Shown here in pieces: positions 1 through 7,862 of a stretch of DNA of 64,000 nt. Made by a program: the position numbers and the translations under genes. Every line of letters begins with the position of its first letter. The stretch's first letter is position 1. The stretch is from Shewanella algicola. Lineage in GTDB: Bacteria; Pseudomonadota; Gammaproteobacteria; Enterobacterales; Shewanellaceae. The stretch is taken from assembly GCF_014648035.1 (NCBI RefSeq), contig NZ_BMQI01000007.1, positions 1 to 64,000 on the forward strand. Reading direction: 5' to 3'. The notes under the pieces are model-generated. The model saw nothing but the letters and a program-made list of their open reading frames with translations. It was not told the DNA's origin and did no database searches.

Positions 1-18
1 CCCGTGAGGCTTAACCAT
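1..18 (+). rRNA. rrl: 23S rRNA, extreme 3' end (partial)
   Basis: The first bases, CCGTGAGGCTTAACC and neighbours, match the conserved 3' terminus of gammaproteobacterial 23S rRNA, which in E. coli ends ACCGTGAGGCTTAACCTT. Only this tail is inside the window. The exact 3' boundary is set by analogy and may be off by a few bases. A short inverted repeat (AACCCA / TGGGTT, about 22-35) follows directly, as expected at the processing stem. Confidence 0.8.
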
Positions 19-161
19 ACAACCCAGATGGGTTTTACTGATACTTAGTATTAGAATAGAGCGTTTAAATAGTGTGATAACTCAATAAAGCGAGTCTGAG
101 AGAAGACTGCATCAGCTTTCCGAATTATTATTTAATGCCAAGGTGTTAAATAAACAAAATT

Positions 162-196
162 TGTCTGGAAACCATAGAGCTTCATTTCCAGACGCC
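162..196 (+). pseudogene. rrf: 5S rRNA remnant with deleted core
   Basis: In the place where a 5S gene should follow 23S, 162-180 reads like the 5' end of a 5S rRNA (TGTCTGGAAACCATAGAGC; E. coli has UGCCUGGCGGCCGUAGCGC). It runs straight into what looks like the 5S 3' end (TCATTTCCAGACGCC). The helix I arms are intact and pair perfectly (GTCTGGAAA 163-171 with TTTCCAGAC 185-193). Everything between them is absent, including the conserved CCCACCTGA, CCGAACTCAG and GATGGTAGTGTGGGG blocks. A normal 5S is about 120 nt, so roughly 85 nt are missing. It cannot give a functional 5S rRNA. An assembly artefact at a multi-copy locus remains possible. Confidence 0.7.
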
Positions 197-220
197 TAAT
201 TTCTCTGAAAAGAGAGTGAT

Positions 221-250
221 AAGCCCGTTGCTAACGCAACGGGCTTTTTT
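221..250 (+). terminator. rRNA operon terminator
   Basis: AAGCCCGTTGC (221-231), loop TAAC, then GCAACGGGCTT (236-246), running into six T. This is a perfect 11-bp GC-rich stem with a U tract, a strong intrinsic terminator at the end of the rrn operon. A smaller hairpin (TCTCT-GAAA-AGAGA, 202-215) lies just before it. Confidence 0.9.
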
Positions 251-335
251 ACATCTGGAGTTTGAGCAAATAGTATTGTGATTGAAATATTCAGTGCTTG
301 AATGCGCAGCAGAGAATGATCAAACTTTTGTGCTT

Positions 336-646
336 ATACCAATTCCATTAATTATGTGACCAATCAGAGTCACTCAGACTGTTCAGTTTGAGGCGCATTG
401 TTGTAATAATGGTTATTCCCTTCTAAGACAATGCAACAAAGAAATGAACGGTCTGAGTGCCTCCTGTAAGGCGGGTTTCTGTGCCTTCTATGCTGCTTAA
501 TAGCATTTTGACGTACGACTGCATGGATGCAGGAGGTAGAGCAACGCAGGAGCAGTTGCCGAGAACAACTATGCCTTCAATTCTATTACTTGCCTAGAAG
601 ACACAGAACTCCCGCTGAATGACCAGATAATTAATGGAATTGGTAT
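336..646. repeat. MITE-like element, 311 bp, with 20-bp terminal inverted repeats
   Basis: The left end ATACCAATTCCATTAATTAT (336-355) is the exact reverse complement of 627-646. Inside are two further nested, imperfect inverted repeats: GTCACTCAGACTGTTCA (369-385) with TGAACGGTCTGAGTGCC (445-461), and the GCGGGTTTCTGTG... arm (471-490) with the ...CACAGAACTCCCGC arm (595-615). There is no credible ORF. The transcript would fold into two large hairpins inside an outer stem. This is the structure of a non-autonomous miniature element. Similar ACCAATTCCATTAAT ends occur, from memory, in Shewanella and relatives. No clear target-site duplication is visible beyond AT-rich flanks. Confidence 0.75.
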
Positions 647-1050
647 TATTTGCAGTTATGTCCGCTTATTCACTATAAGTGTGAGGCAGATCATGGTTTA
701 ACCTGTTTTGTTGATACAAAATTTAATTGAGTTAATGCACTAATTTATGGTTTGAATGGGGGGGAGCGTTGTGAATACCGTTTTCTACCTTGCCAGATAT
801 CATCATTTGCTGCACTTGTGCATCAAATAAACACATCGACAAATGAAATCTAGATTTATCTGTGAGGATAGCGGTTTTTACAATCTGATATTGGATTCGC
901 TTTAGTTGTTATTGCAACTAGGTTACATATTCCGAGCCGTTGTCTCTTCTCATTTTATGTATGGCAATGTCATGCATGTCTGGCTCTCTAGCCGATTAAT
1001 ACTGTTCAAGGTTGTGGGATCGAGACAAGGTTTTTGACGGAGATTGAATA
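647..1050. other. Intergenic region with no confident gene
   Basis: About 400 bases between the MITE-like repeat and the leader ORF. It contains a G-run (seven G, about 759-765) and scattered short palindromes. I find no tRNA fold, no ORF with a ribosome-binding site and no promoter I would defend. The promoter of the downstream exporter operon presumably lies here. Confidence 0.4.
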
Positions 1051-1092
1051 ATGTCAGCTTGTTGGTTTAAAAATGATTGCTGTCACTCATAG
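1051..1092 (+). CDS. Possible 13-codon leader ORF upstream of the exporter operon
   Basis: ATG at 1051 is preceded by GGAG (about 1039-1042) at good spacing and encodes MSACWFKNDCCHS, then TAG at 1090. Three of 13 residues are cysteine. The stop overlaps the GAAGGA that serves as ribosome-binding site for the HlyD-like gene at 1108, so translation of the short frame could affect initiation there. Such a short ORF can arise by chance. The proper Shine-Dalgarno and its position are the only support. Confidence 0.3.
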   Translation: MSACWFKNDCCHS

Positions 1093-1107
1093 AAGGATTT
1101 TTAGACA

Positions 1108-2133
1108 ATGAATAACATACTGAAGAAAGTTATCTATATCGTTGTTTTTATAGTGCTCATTTTTTCTTTTTGGTGGGGGTGGCAATATTTACAAGTCCCT
1201 CCGCTAGCCGATGGTTTAGTGTCTGGTAACGGTAGAATTGAAGCTGTAGAAGTTGATGTATCAACTAAAATCGCGGGTCGAGTCGATACTATTTTAGCTC
1301 AGGAAGGAGACCTTGTTAAAGAGCAACAAGTTGTCGCGCAAATAAATACCGATCAATTGCGTGCTCAATTGCTTGGTGCTGAAGCTAATGTGGCCAGTGC
1401 TGAAAGCCAAGTTGCTTCTGCTCTGGCAACCATCGAGCAAACAAAGGCTGAGGAAGTGTTAGCCGAACAAGAATTGTCTCGGGCTAGAGAACTGGTAAAA
1501 GAGAACCATATTAGTAAAGAAACCTACGATACAAGAGTCAGTCAGGTTGCTGTAGCTAAAGCCGCGCTTCAAGCGGCTAAGGCAGGCCTTGTGTATCGTG
1601 AACGTATGGTGGATGCTGTTAGGGCGAGTACCAAAGAAATCCAAACTCAAATTGATGATTGTGTGTTGAAATCCCCAGTGACTGGCCGAGTAATATATCG
1701 ACTTGCTGAACCAGGTGAGGTGCTTGGCAGTGGTGGTAAAGTGTTGACTATGATTAACCTTGCTGATGTCTATATGGAGATATTTGTACCCTCGGCACCA
1801 GCAAATCGTATTGCGATAGGTGCAGAGGCAAGAATTAAATTAGATGTTCTCGATTATACAATTCCTGCATCGGTGAGCTTTGTATCACCCGAATCACAAT
1901 TTACCCCAAAGCAAGTTGAAACCCTCAGCGAACGTGAAAAACTGATGTTTCGTGTTAAGGTGCGGATCCCTCAATACCTAGTACAAAAACACATAGAAGA
2001 TGTTAAGACTGGCGTGCGTGGCGTGGCTTATATACGCCTGACACCTTTACCCGGAGAGCAGCTAACTCCGTGGCCTGATTTTCTTCAACAATTGTTACCA
2101 GACTCTGAGCCTAATTCAGTCAATCAACATTAA
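1108..2133 (+). CDS. yhiI: HlyD/YhiI-type membrane fusion protein
   Basis: A periplasmic adaptor that should link the inner-membrane ABC exporter encoded next to it to an outer-membrane channel. It is 341 aa. One N-terminal membrane anchor spans about residues 7-25. A first lipoyl-like half motif lies around 38-75 (DVSTKIAGRVDTILAQEGD), followed by a long Ala/Glu/Gln-rich coiled-coil hairpin (about 80-175). The second lipoyl half is around 185-220 (SPVTGRVIYRLAEPGEV), then a beta-barrel region. GAAGGA stands 10 bases before the ATG. It is followed after 15 bases by the ABC gene and forms a three-gene operon laid out like E. coli yhiI-rbbA-yhhJ, with similar lengths. The substrate is unknown. 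YbhG-type drug efflux adaptors are the nearest alternative. Confidence 0.85.
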   Translation: MNNILKKVIYIVVFIVLIFSFWWGWQYLQVPPLADGLVSGNGRIEAVEVDVSTKIAGRVDTILAQEGDLVKEQQVVAQINTDQLRAQLLGAEANVASAESQVASALATIEQTKAEEVLAEQELSRARELVKENHISKETYDTRVSQVAVAKAALQAAKAGLVYRERMVDAVRASTKEIQTQIDDCVLKSPVTGRVIYRLAEPGEVLGSGGKVLTMINLADVYMEIFVPSAPANRIAIGAEARIKLDVLDYTIPASVSFVSPESQFTPKQVETLSEREKLMFRVKVRIPQYLVQKHIEDVKTGVRGVAYIRLTPLPGEQLTPWPDFLQQLLPDSEPNSVNQH

Positions 2134-2148
2134 TGTGGGTACATCATC

Positions 2149-4905
2149 ATGGACCAACAACACAATCCGATCGTCTGTATTAACAATGTTAGTCATAGAT
2201 ATAAAAAAGTCATGGCGATTGATGATGTTACGCTGAGTATCCCTTCGGGACAAATGGTGGGTTTGCTCGGCCCTGATGGGGTGGGTAAATCAACCTTGTT
2301 GGCACTGATTTCTGGGGTCAGAAAATTACAGAGTGGTAATCTTGAAGTGCTCGGCGGTGATATGGCTTCGGCTCTACATCGCTCAAATGTTGGCCCTCGT
2401 ATTGCTTATATGCCTCAAGGGTTAGGTAAGAATTTATACAGTGAGCTCAGTGTTGCCGAAAACCTCGATTTCTTCGGTAAATTATTTGGCCAGGGATCCT
2501 CTGAACGTAAAACCCGCATTGACCGACTCACCCATGCAACGGGCCTTAATGCATTTTTATCACGGCCAGCAGGTAAGTTATCCGGCGGGATGAAACAAAA
2601 ACTGGGTTTGTGTTGTTCGCTTATTCATGACCCAGATTTATTGATATTAGATGAGCCAACTACCGGGGGCGACCCTCTCTCTAGACGACAATTTTGGCAG
2701 TTAATTAACACAATACGCAGTGAACGGCCTAGCATGAGCGTGATAGTGTCTACCGCTTATATGGATGAAGCCGAAGGATTTGATTGGTTGGTGGCTATGG
2801 ATGCAGGCCATGTGTTGGACTCGGGCACACCTGAAGCACTAAAAACCAAAACGCAATCTGAAAATATCGAGCAAACCTTTACTCGGCTACTGCCGAAAGA
2901 AAAGCGTGGCAGTGGTCATGCGCTTGTTATTCCTCCTTTTGAAAAAACAGATGCTTCACCTGCAATTACTGCCAAAGGGTTAACCCGGCGTTTTGGGGAT
3001 TTTACTGCTGTCAGTAATGTGAGTTTTGACATTCAAGCCGGTGAGATTTTTGGCTTTTTGGGCTCAAATGGTTGCGGCAAAACAACCACCATGAAAATGT
3101 TGACCGGTCTGTTGCCCGCGTCAGAAGGGGAGGCGTTTTTATTTGGCAAACTTGTCGATGCAGACAATATCGACATGCGCAATCGAGTAGGGTTTATGTC
3201 GCAAGCTTTTTCCTTGTATGGTGAGCTGACGGTTAAACAGAACTTGACCTTGCATGCGCGTTTGTTCCATTTATCTGCGTCGAAAGCCACAGAGCGAATT
3301 GATGTACTGGTTGATCGCTTTGGTTTGCGTAAGCAAATGGATGATTTGGCATCATCATTGCCACTTGGGATCCGCCAACGCTTGTCACTTGCCGTTGCGG
3401 TGATCCACGAGCCAGAAATGCTAATCCTTGACGAGCCCACATCAGGTGTTGACCCTGTTGCACGTGACGAATTTTGGGAATTGCTTGTTGAGTTGTCACG
3501 TCGCGATAAAGTCACCATATTTATTTCAACCCACTTTATGAATGAAGCGTTACGGTGCGACCGTATTTCATTAATGCATGCAGGTGAAGTCTTAGTTTAC
3601 GATGAGCCACAACACCTTGTTGAAGCCAAAGGGTCAACGTCGCTTGAAGAAGCTTTTATCAGTTATCTTGAAGATGCGATAGGCCAGCCCCCTCAAAAGC
3701 AAGCGCAACTTGAAATAGCCCCTACTTCAGAACTGACGACATTAACCCAAAGCCAACCACAGCATGCAAAGCGCTTTGGCTTTAATTTATCGCGGTTGCT
3801 GGCGTATAGTTATCTTGAAATGATGGCGGTAATGCGTGACAAAATTCGCCTCGCATTTGCGTTTTTTGGCAGTGTGATTTTGTTGATTGTGATTGCTTAT
3901 GGGATCTCGTTAGATATTGAAGATCTGACTTTCGCGGTGCTCGATTATGACCAAACACCACAAAGCCGAGAATACGTTAGTCACTTTCAAGGCTCTCATT
4001 ATTTTATCGAAAGACCTGTATTACAAAGTAAAGACGAGCTTGAGCGGCGCTTACAGTCTAACGATATCACCTTGGCGATAGAGATCCCGGCCGGTTTTGG
4101 TCGCGATATTAAAAAGGGTCAGACTGCACACGTTTCGGCATGGATAGATGGTGCTAATACCACCCGAGCCGGCACTATCGAAGGCTATGTCACTGGTGGC
4201 TATATTTGGTACCTGACACAATTAGCGACAGAATCCGGGGTAGATGCCAGTGCACTGTATAATGTCGATCTGCAGTCTCGTTATCGCTATAACCCTTCAT
4301 TTGAAAGTATTTATTCCATTGGGCCTAAAACGCCAGCGTTATTGTTATTGTTCTTTCCGGCAATACTCATGGCTGTGAGTATTGCCCGTGAAAAGGAAGT
4401 CGGCACTATCACTAACTTTTTTGTTACGCCAACCAATAAGTACGAATTTCTTATTGGTAAACAGCTGCCGTATATCGCGATTGGCATGATCAACTTTTTT
4501 ATTTTGACATTTTTGGTGGTGTTTTTATTGCAGGTACCATTAAAAGGCAGCTTATTGGGGCTCACCGTTGGGGCATTTTGTTATGTGTGCGCCTCAACCG
4601 GCATTGGTTTAGTGGTGTCATCTGTCACGAAAACTCAAGTCACCGCGGTGTTTGCAACCACTATTGTATCGCTATTACCCACAGCGCTGTTTTCGGGGTT
4701 AGTGCAACCTACATCCACGTTAGAAGGTGGTGGGTACATTATCGGTATGGCGTGGCCGGCAACTTATTATATGCATTTGAGTGTGGCGGCATTTACTAAA
4801 GGTTTACACTTTTTTGACCTGACAGGCGACATCATGATGTTGTCGATTTATGGTCCTATTTTAGTGGTTTTGGCTGCGGCGTGTTTGAAAAAGCAGGAGG
4901 CATAA
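2149..4905 (+). CDS. rbbA: RbbA/YhiH-type fused ABC transporter (ATPase-ATPase-permease)
   Basis: 918 aa with two ABC ATPase domains and an ABC-2 membrane domain in one chain. The first ATPase has Walker A GPDGVGKST (41-49), signature LSGGM (about 144) and Walker B LLILDEPTTGGDP (about 164). The second has Walker A GSNGCGKTT (about 305), a degenerate signature (LPLGIRQRLSLA instead of LSGGQ) and Walker B MLILDEPTSGVDP (about 424). The membrane part starts near residue 566, with a large extracytoplasmic loop before the last five helices. This architecture and length (E. coli RbbA is 911 aa) fit RbbA, described as a ribosome-associated ATPase although it is built like an exporter. The permease gene follows 3 bases after the stop. 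Export of a drug-like or lipidic substrate with its neighbours is the simpler reading. A ribosomal role is known only for the E. coli protein. Confidence 0.88.
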   Translation: MDQQHNPIVCINNVSHRYKKVMAIDDVTLSIPSGQMVGLLGPDGVGKSTLLALISGVRKLQSGNLEVLGGDMASALHRSNVGPRIAYMPQGLGKNLYSELSVAENLDFFGKLFGQGSSERKTRIDRLTHATGLNAFLSRPAGKLSGGMKQKLGLCCSLIHDPDLLILDEPTTGGDPLSRRQFWQLINTIRSERPSMSVIVSTAYMDEAEGFDWLVAMDAGHVLDSGTPEALKTKTQSENIEQTFTRLLPKEKRGSGHALVIPPFEKTDASPAITAKGLTRRFGDFTAVSNVSFDIQAGEIFGFLGSNGCGKTTTMKMLTGLLPASEGEAFLFGKLVDADNIDMRNRVGFMSQAFSLYGELTVKQNLTLHARLFHLSASKATERIDVLVDRFGLRKQMDDLASSLPLGIRQRLSLAVAVIHEPEMLILDEPTSGVDPVARDEFWELLVELSRRDKVTIFISTHFMNEALRCDRISLMHAGEVLVYDEPQHLVEAKGSTSLEEAFISYLEDAIGQPPQKQAQLEIAPTSELTTLTQSQPQHAKRFGFNLSRLLAYSYLEMMAVMRDKIRLAFAFFGSVILLIVIAYGISLDIEDLTFAVLDYDQTPQSREYVSHFQGSHYFIERPVLQSKDELERRLQSNDITLAIEIPAGFGRDIKKGQTAHVSAWIDGANTTRAGTIEGYVTGGYIWYLTQLATESGVDASALYNVDLQSRYRYNPSFESIYSIGPKTPALLLLFFPAILMAVSIAREKEVGTITNFFVTPTNKYEFLIGKQLPYIAIGMINFFILTFLVVFLLQVPLKGSLLGLTVGAFCYVCASTGIGLVVSSVTKTQVTAVFATTIVSLLPTALFSGLVQPTSTLEGGGYIIGMAWPATYYMHLSVAAFTKGLHFFDLTGDIMMLSIYGPILVVLAAACLKKQEA

Positions 4906-4908
4906 CCG

Positions 4909-6033
4909 ATGAAAATCTGGAGCAATATTTTCTGGCTTGGTACTAAGGAGCTCCGCAGTGTCCTGGGTGACGTGACCATGATAATACTGATTGTGTTTTT
5001 ATTCAGTGCGCAGATTTATTCGCGTTCAACCGCCATTAGTGAGTCGGTGAATAATGCATCCATTGCGATTGTCGACGAAGACCACTCAACGCTGTCGCGT
5101 AACATTGCCAATGCTTTTTATCCTCCTTATTTTAAGTTTACAGAGCAAATATCTGCCAGTGAGGTAGACCAAGTCATGGACCAAGACCACTTTATGTTTG
5201 TGGTAAGTATTCCACCACGTTTTGAGGCAGATGTGCGTGATGGACGCTTACCGAGTGTGCAAATCGATGTTGATGCAACCGCAGTGACTCAAGCAAGTTT
5301 AGGTAATAGTTATATTCAAAGTATCATCACCAAGGAGGTTAACTTTTTTGTTAATCGCTCTAATGCAAGCATCGATTATCCCGTAGTATTAGTCCAGCGC
5401 CGTGCATTTAATCCTAATGGCACCATGAGCTGGTTTAGTTCAATGGGAGCGCTGCTCGATAATGTCACCTTGTTGGCTATTATTCTGACAGGCGCTGCAC
5501 TGCTGCGTGAACGTGAGCATGGCACCATTGAGCATTTACTGGTTATGCCGCTGACGTCATTTCAAATCATTATGTCCAAGGTATGGGCAAACGGACTTAT
5601 TGTACTGGTCGCTTTTTCGTTGTCACTTTTCTTTATGGTCGAAACCTTACTGGATGTCCCCATTGCTGGATCCCGTTGGTTATTATTAGGTGGAACAACG
5701 ATTTACTTATTTGCCGCAGCTTCGATTGGGATTTTTCTTGGCACCATAGCCCGCACCATGGCGCAGTTTGCCTTACTGTTAATGATTGTGATTATCCCCA
5801 TGATGTTACTGTCTGGAGGGATTACGCCCATTGAGAGTCAACCTGCCATTGTTCAACCATTCACATGGATATTCCCTTCGCGGCACTTTATGGCATTTTC
5901 GCAGGCGGTGGTTTTTCGTGGTGCCGATTTTAGTATTGTGTGGCCAGAGTTGCTGAATATTATTGGGCTTGGGATGGTGTTTTTTGTGAGCAGTTTAGCG
6001 CTATTTAGGCGCTCAATTTCGGTCAATAAATAA
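4909..6033 (+). CDS. yhhJ: YhhJ-type ABC-2 permease
   Basis: 374 aa, the usual length for E. coli YhhJ. One transmembrane helix lies near the N-terminus (about 20-36), then a large extracytoplasmic domain (about 37-180), then five more hydrophobic segments to the C-terminus. This is the ABC-2 type exporter permease fold, with the typical LLREREHGTIEHLLVMP motif near residue 198. A strong AGGAGG precedes the start, within the end of the fused ABC gene. It probably pairs with the membrane half of that protein to form the transport channel, with the HlyD-like protein as periplasmic adaptor. Transcription likely ends at the hairpin at 6078-6102. Confidence 0.85.
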   Translation: MKIWSNIFWLGTKELRSVLGDVTMIILIVFLFSAQIYSRSTAISESVNNASIAIVDEDHSTLSRNIANAFYPPYFKFTEQISASEVDQVMDQDHFMFVVSIPPRFEADVRDGRLPSVQIDVDATAVTQASLGNSYIQSIITKEVNFFVNRSNASIDYPVVLVQRRAFNPNGTMSWFSSMGALLDNVTLLAIILTGAALLREREHGTIEHLLVMPLTSFQIIMSKVWANGLIVLVAFSLSLFFMVETLLDVPIAGSRWLLLGGTTIYLFAAASIGIFLGTIARTMAQFALLLMIVIIPMMLLSGGITPIESQPAIVQPFTWIFPSRHFMAFSQAVVFRGADFSIVWPELLNIIGLGMVFFVSSLALFRRSISVNK

Positions 6034-6077
6034 CCCTGAACAGTTAACTGTTTGTTTCGCCATGCCGTTAAATCATT

Positions 6078-6102
6078 AAGCCACCGATAATGGTGGCTTT
6101 TT
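6078..6102 (+). terminator. Terminator of the exporter operon
   Basis: AAGCCACC (6078-6085), loop GATAAT, GGTGGCTT (6092-6099), then T residues. An 8-bp stem with a short U tract, placed 45 bases after the permease stop and pointing away from the small minus-strand gene that follows. Confidence 0.75.
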
Positions 6103-6127
6103 GGTGTTAACAACAATAAATACTCTG

Positions 6128-6358
6128 TTATGCGTTATTAATTTTTTGTTTTAAGTCATACGCGTCTTCAGTAATCACTCGTTCTAACACTTCAATACGT
6201 TGACGTAACGAGCTGATTTCATCGTGCAGCGACTTATTGTTGTTTTCTTGTTGGTTTGCCGCCAGGCGTTGGCGCTCTTTAAGCTTCATAATACTCACAA
6301 TAAAACTGCCTATAATGGCGATAATTGGGATTAATAGTGCCAGTGTCGCAGGGTTCAT
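6128..6358 (-). CDS. Small PspB-like membrane protein with coiled coil
   Basis: 76 aa. One hydrophobic helix (about residues 5-25) is followed by a charged, heptad-patterned helix ending RIEVLERVITEDAYDLKQKI. Size and layout recall phage-shock PspB, which has a single helix and a C-terminal RIxxLExIL segment. The match is by pattern only, and no pspA or pspC lies beside it. It stands alone, converging on the exporter operon and divergent from ibpA. The role is unknown. A membrane-stress sensor or partner is an inference. Confidence 0.6.
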   Translation of the reverse strand: MNPATLALLIPIIAIIGSFIVSIMKLKERQRLAANQQENNNKSLHDEISSLRQRIEVLERVITEDAYDLKQKINNA

Positions 6359-6544
6359 AACATATCCTTATTGATGTATTGCGTTGAGAGTTATTGTGAC
6401 GTTTTCAAATATAATTACCAGTGACAAAAGTCATTTAAACAGGGTTACAGACGTAATTGATGATAATGCGTTAAGCTTAAGTTGTTGAAATATTGTTGTA
6501 ATTTAATATTTTTATCTATTTTTTAAATTTATTCATTCATTTGC

Positions 6545-6572
6545 CTTGATATCAAACACTGTGTCCATATAT
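6545..6572 (+). promoter_or_regulatory. Sigma32-like heat-shock promoter of ibpA
   Basis: CTTGATA (6545-6551), 13 bases, then CCATATAT (6565-6572). This fits the sigma32 pattern CTTGAAA-N13/14-CCCCATnT with two or three mismatches, on the strand of ibpA. It would give a 5' leader of about 140 nt, long enough for the hairpins described at 6630-6718. Confidence 0.55.
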
Positions 6573-6629
6573 CTAATTCTGTAGCAGGATAGATAACGAA
6601 ACGCTCGAATGAGGTTTTACTACTCTGAC

Positions 6630-6718
6630 TATGACAGTGCCGTAAGGGCTGTTACTAACATTGCCACTGTTATGAAATAGTGGCCATTATTTTACATATT
6701 GCTTTAGACAAGGATATG
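6630..6718 (+). promoter_or_regulatory. ROSE-type RNA thermometer in the ibpA leader
   Basis: Three successive hairpins precede the gene: ACAG...CTGT with an inner CC/GG pair (about 6632-6652), GCCACT (6663-6668) with AGTGGC (6679-6684), and CATATTGCTT (6695-6704) with AAGGATATG (6710-6718). In the last one the Shine-Dalgarno AAGGA is paired with TTGCTT, leaving G6701 unpaired. This is the UUGCU/AGGA arrangement with a bulged G that defines ROSE thermometers. E. coli ibpA is known to carry such an element. Melting at high temperature would free the ribosome-binding site. Confidence 0.7.
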
Positions 6719-6721
6719 AAC

Positions 6722-7168
6722 ATGCGAAATTTTAATCTTACTCCAGATTTAACCCCTCTTTACCGTAGCGCAATTGGTTTTGACCGTTTAGCCCAACTTG
6801 CTGAACATGCTGCTGCCAATAATGCTAACAGTGGTTATCCTCCCTATAATATTGAACTGCTTGGTGAAAATCGTTATCGGATCACTATGGCGGTTGCAGG
6901 CTTTGCGATGTCTGAGTTAGAGATAATGAGCGAAGGTGAAAAACTGTTAGTTAAAGGCAATAAGACAGCGAAAACTGATGAGCGTAAATATTTGCATCAA
7001 GGCATTGCAGAACGTGGCTTTGAGCGGACTTTTCAACTTGCCGATTACGTACGTGTTGTGGGTGCGGAATTAGAACATGGCTTATTAAATATTGATTTAG
7101 TACGTGAAATTCCTGAAGCAATGAAACCACGAAAAATTGATATTGTTAGTACAAACACACTCGGTTAA
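6722..7168 (+). CDS. ibpA: Small heat-shock protein IbpA (Hsp20)
   Basis: Holdase chaperone of the alpha-crystallin family that binds aggregating proteins in the cytoplasm. From ATG 6722 it is 148 aa and begins MRNFNLTP, like E. coli IbpA ([19 protein letters not shown]). It shares [17 protein letters not shown]-like and VAGFAxSELE motifs and ends in an [10 protein letters not shown] tail containing the I-x-I/V-like region. The open frame extends upstream to GTG 6680, but the Shine-Dalgarno AAGGA (6710-6714) suits 6722. An ATG at 6716 is too close to it. It is regulated by a sigma32-like promoter and a ROSE thermometer. A terminator lies at 7284-7314. Confidence 0.93.
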   Translation: MRNFNLTPDLTPLYRSAIGFDRLAQLAEHAAANNANSGYPPYNIELLGENRYRITMAVAGFAMSELEIMSEGEKLLVKGNKTAKTDERKYLHQGIAERGFERTFQLADYVRVVGAELEHGLLNIDLVREIPEAMKPRKIDIVSTNTLG

Positions 7169-7195
7169 CCCAGTGTAGCCCAACATATGGGCAGG

Positions 7196-7314
7196 TAAAG
7201 TGGTGGCTTAAAACTTATGCGACCACTTTATCGTTTATCTTCATCCTATTGTTTATCACTCCCCAATTTAGCTTATTGCTTACGCCTAGTGTCTATTTGA
7301 TACTAGGCTTTTTT
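7196..7314 (+). terminator. Tandem hairpins ending ibpA transcription
   Basis: The first hairpin is TAAAGTGGT (7196-7204) with ACCACTTTA (7222-7230), a perfect 9-bp stem. The second is GCCTAGT (7284-7290) with ACTAGGC (7302-7308), followed by six T (7309-7314). The second has the classic intrinsic terminator form for the plus strand. It overlaps the last codons of soxR on the other strand. Confidence 0.7.
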
Positions 7315-7749
7315 GTTTAACAGTACAGGCCCCGGACCTTGTGGTTCGAGCTGGTCATCTGGGTTATACAAAGGGCAACTATTCATCGATAAACAGCCAC
7401 AACCGATGCATCCTTCAAGTGAGTCTTTCATATTTTGTAATCGACTAATACGCTGTGTGAGTGTGTCTTTCCAATTAACTGATAATGCCGCCCAGTCTTG
7501 TCTGGTGGCTGTCCTGCCATTGGGCAATGAAGCAAATGCGCTGCCAATTTCATCTAAAGATATGCCTAATTGTTGCGCCGCTTTGATAAGAGATATTCGT
7601 CTAATGACATCGCGTGAATAACGGCGTTGATTACCTTGATTACGCCAACTGCTAATCAGGCCTTTTTGCTCATAAAAATGGATTGCAGAGATGTTAATTC
7701 CACAGCGTTTTGCCACTTGGCCGACAGTCAATTCCATATCCTTATTCAT
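7303..7749 (-). CDS. soxR: Redox-sensing transcriptional activator SoxR
   Basis: MerR-family regulator, 148 aa. The N-terminal winged helix-turn-helix (VGQVAKRCGINISAIHFYEQKGLI) is typical. The C-terminal iron-sulphur cluster site is complete: C114, C117, C119 and C125 in CIGCGCLSMNSC. Oxidation of the [2Fe-2S] cluster by redox-cycling compounds, superoxide or NO switches it to an activator. The start could be residue 5 (M at 7737), since no Shine-Dalgarno fits the first ATG well. There is no soxS in the window. Its target is likely the divergent VOC gene, whose promoter contains a perfect SoxR box at 7807-7824. Confidence 0.95.
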   Translation of the reverse strand: MNKDMELTVGQVAKRCGINISAIHFYEQKGLISSWRNQGNQRRYSRDVIRRISLIKAAQQLGISLDEIGSAFASLPNGRTATRQDWAALSVNWKDTLTQRISRLQNMKDSLEGCIGCGCLSMNSCPLYNPDDQLEPQGPGPVLLNKKA

Positions 7750-7802
7750 CTCTTTATCTATTTTTATCTCATCATTTTTACATATCTTGGCAAAATTAAT
7801 GC

Positions 7803-7833
7803 TTTACCTCAAGTTAACTTGAGGTATTAAGCT
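7803..7833 (+). promoter_or_regulatory. SoxR box in an over-long-spacer promoter
   Basis: CCTCAAGTTAACTTGAGG (7807-7824) is a perfect 18-bp palindrome, identical to the core SoxR operator of E. coli soxS as I remember it. A -35-like TTTACC (7803-7808) and a -10-like TAAGCT (7828-7833) are separated by 19 bp, the long spacer that MerR-family activators untwist. The promoter points to the VOC gene at 7863. Confidence 0.85.
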
Positions 7834-7862
7834 ATGCAAAATTAATCATAAGGAGATACGAA

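Noticed and set aside
3033..3518. 161-codon open frame on the minus strand
   Set aside because: It lies wholly inside the fused ABC gene, which is certain from its Walker motifs. The reverse frame has low-complexity Ser/Thr content and no ribosome-binding site.
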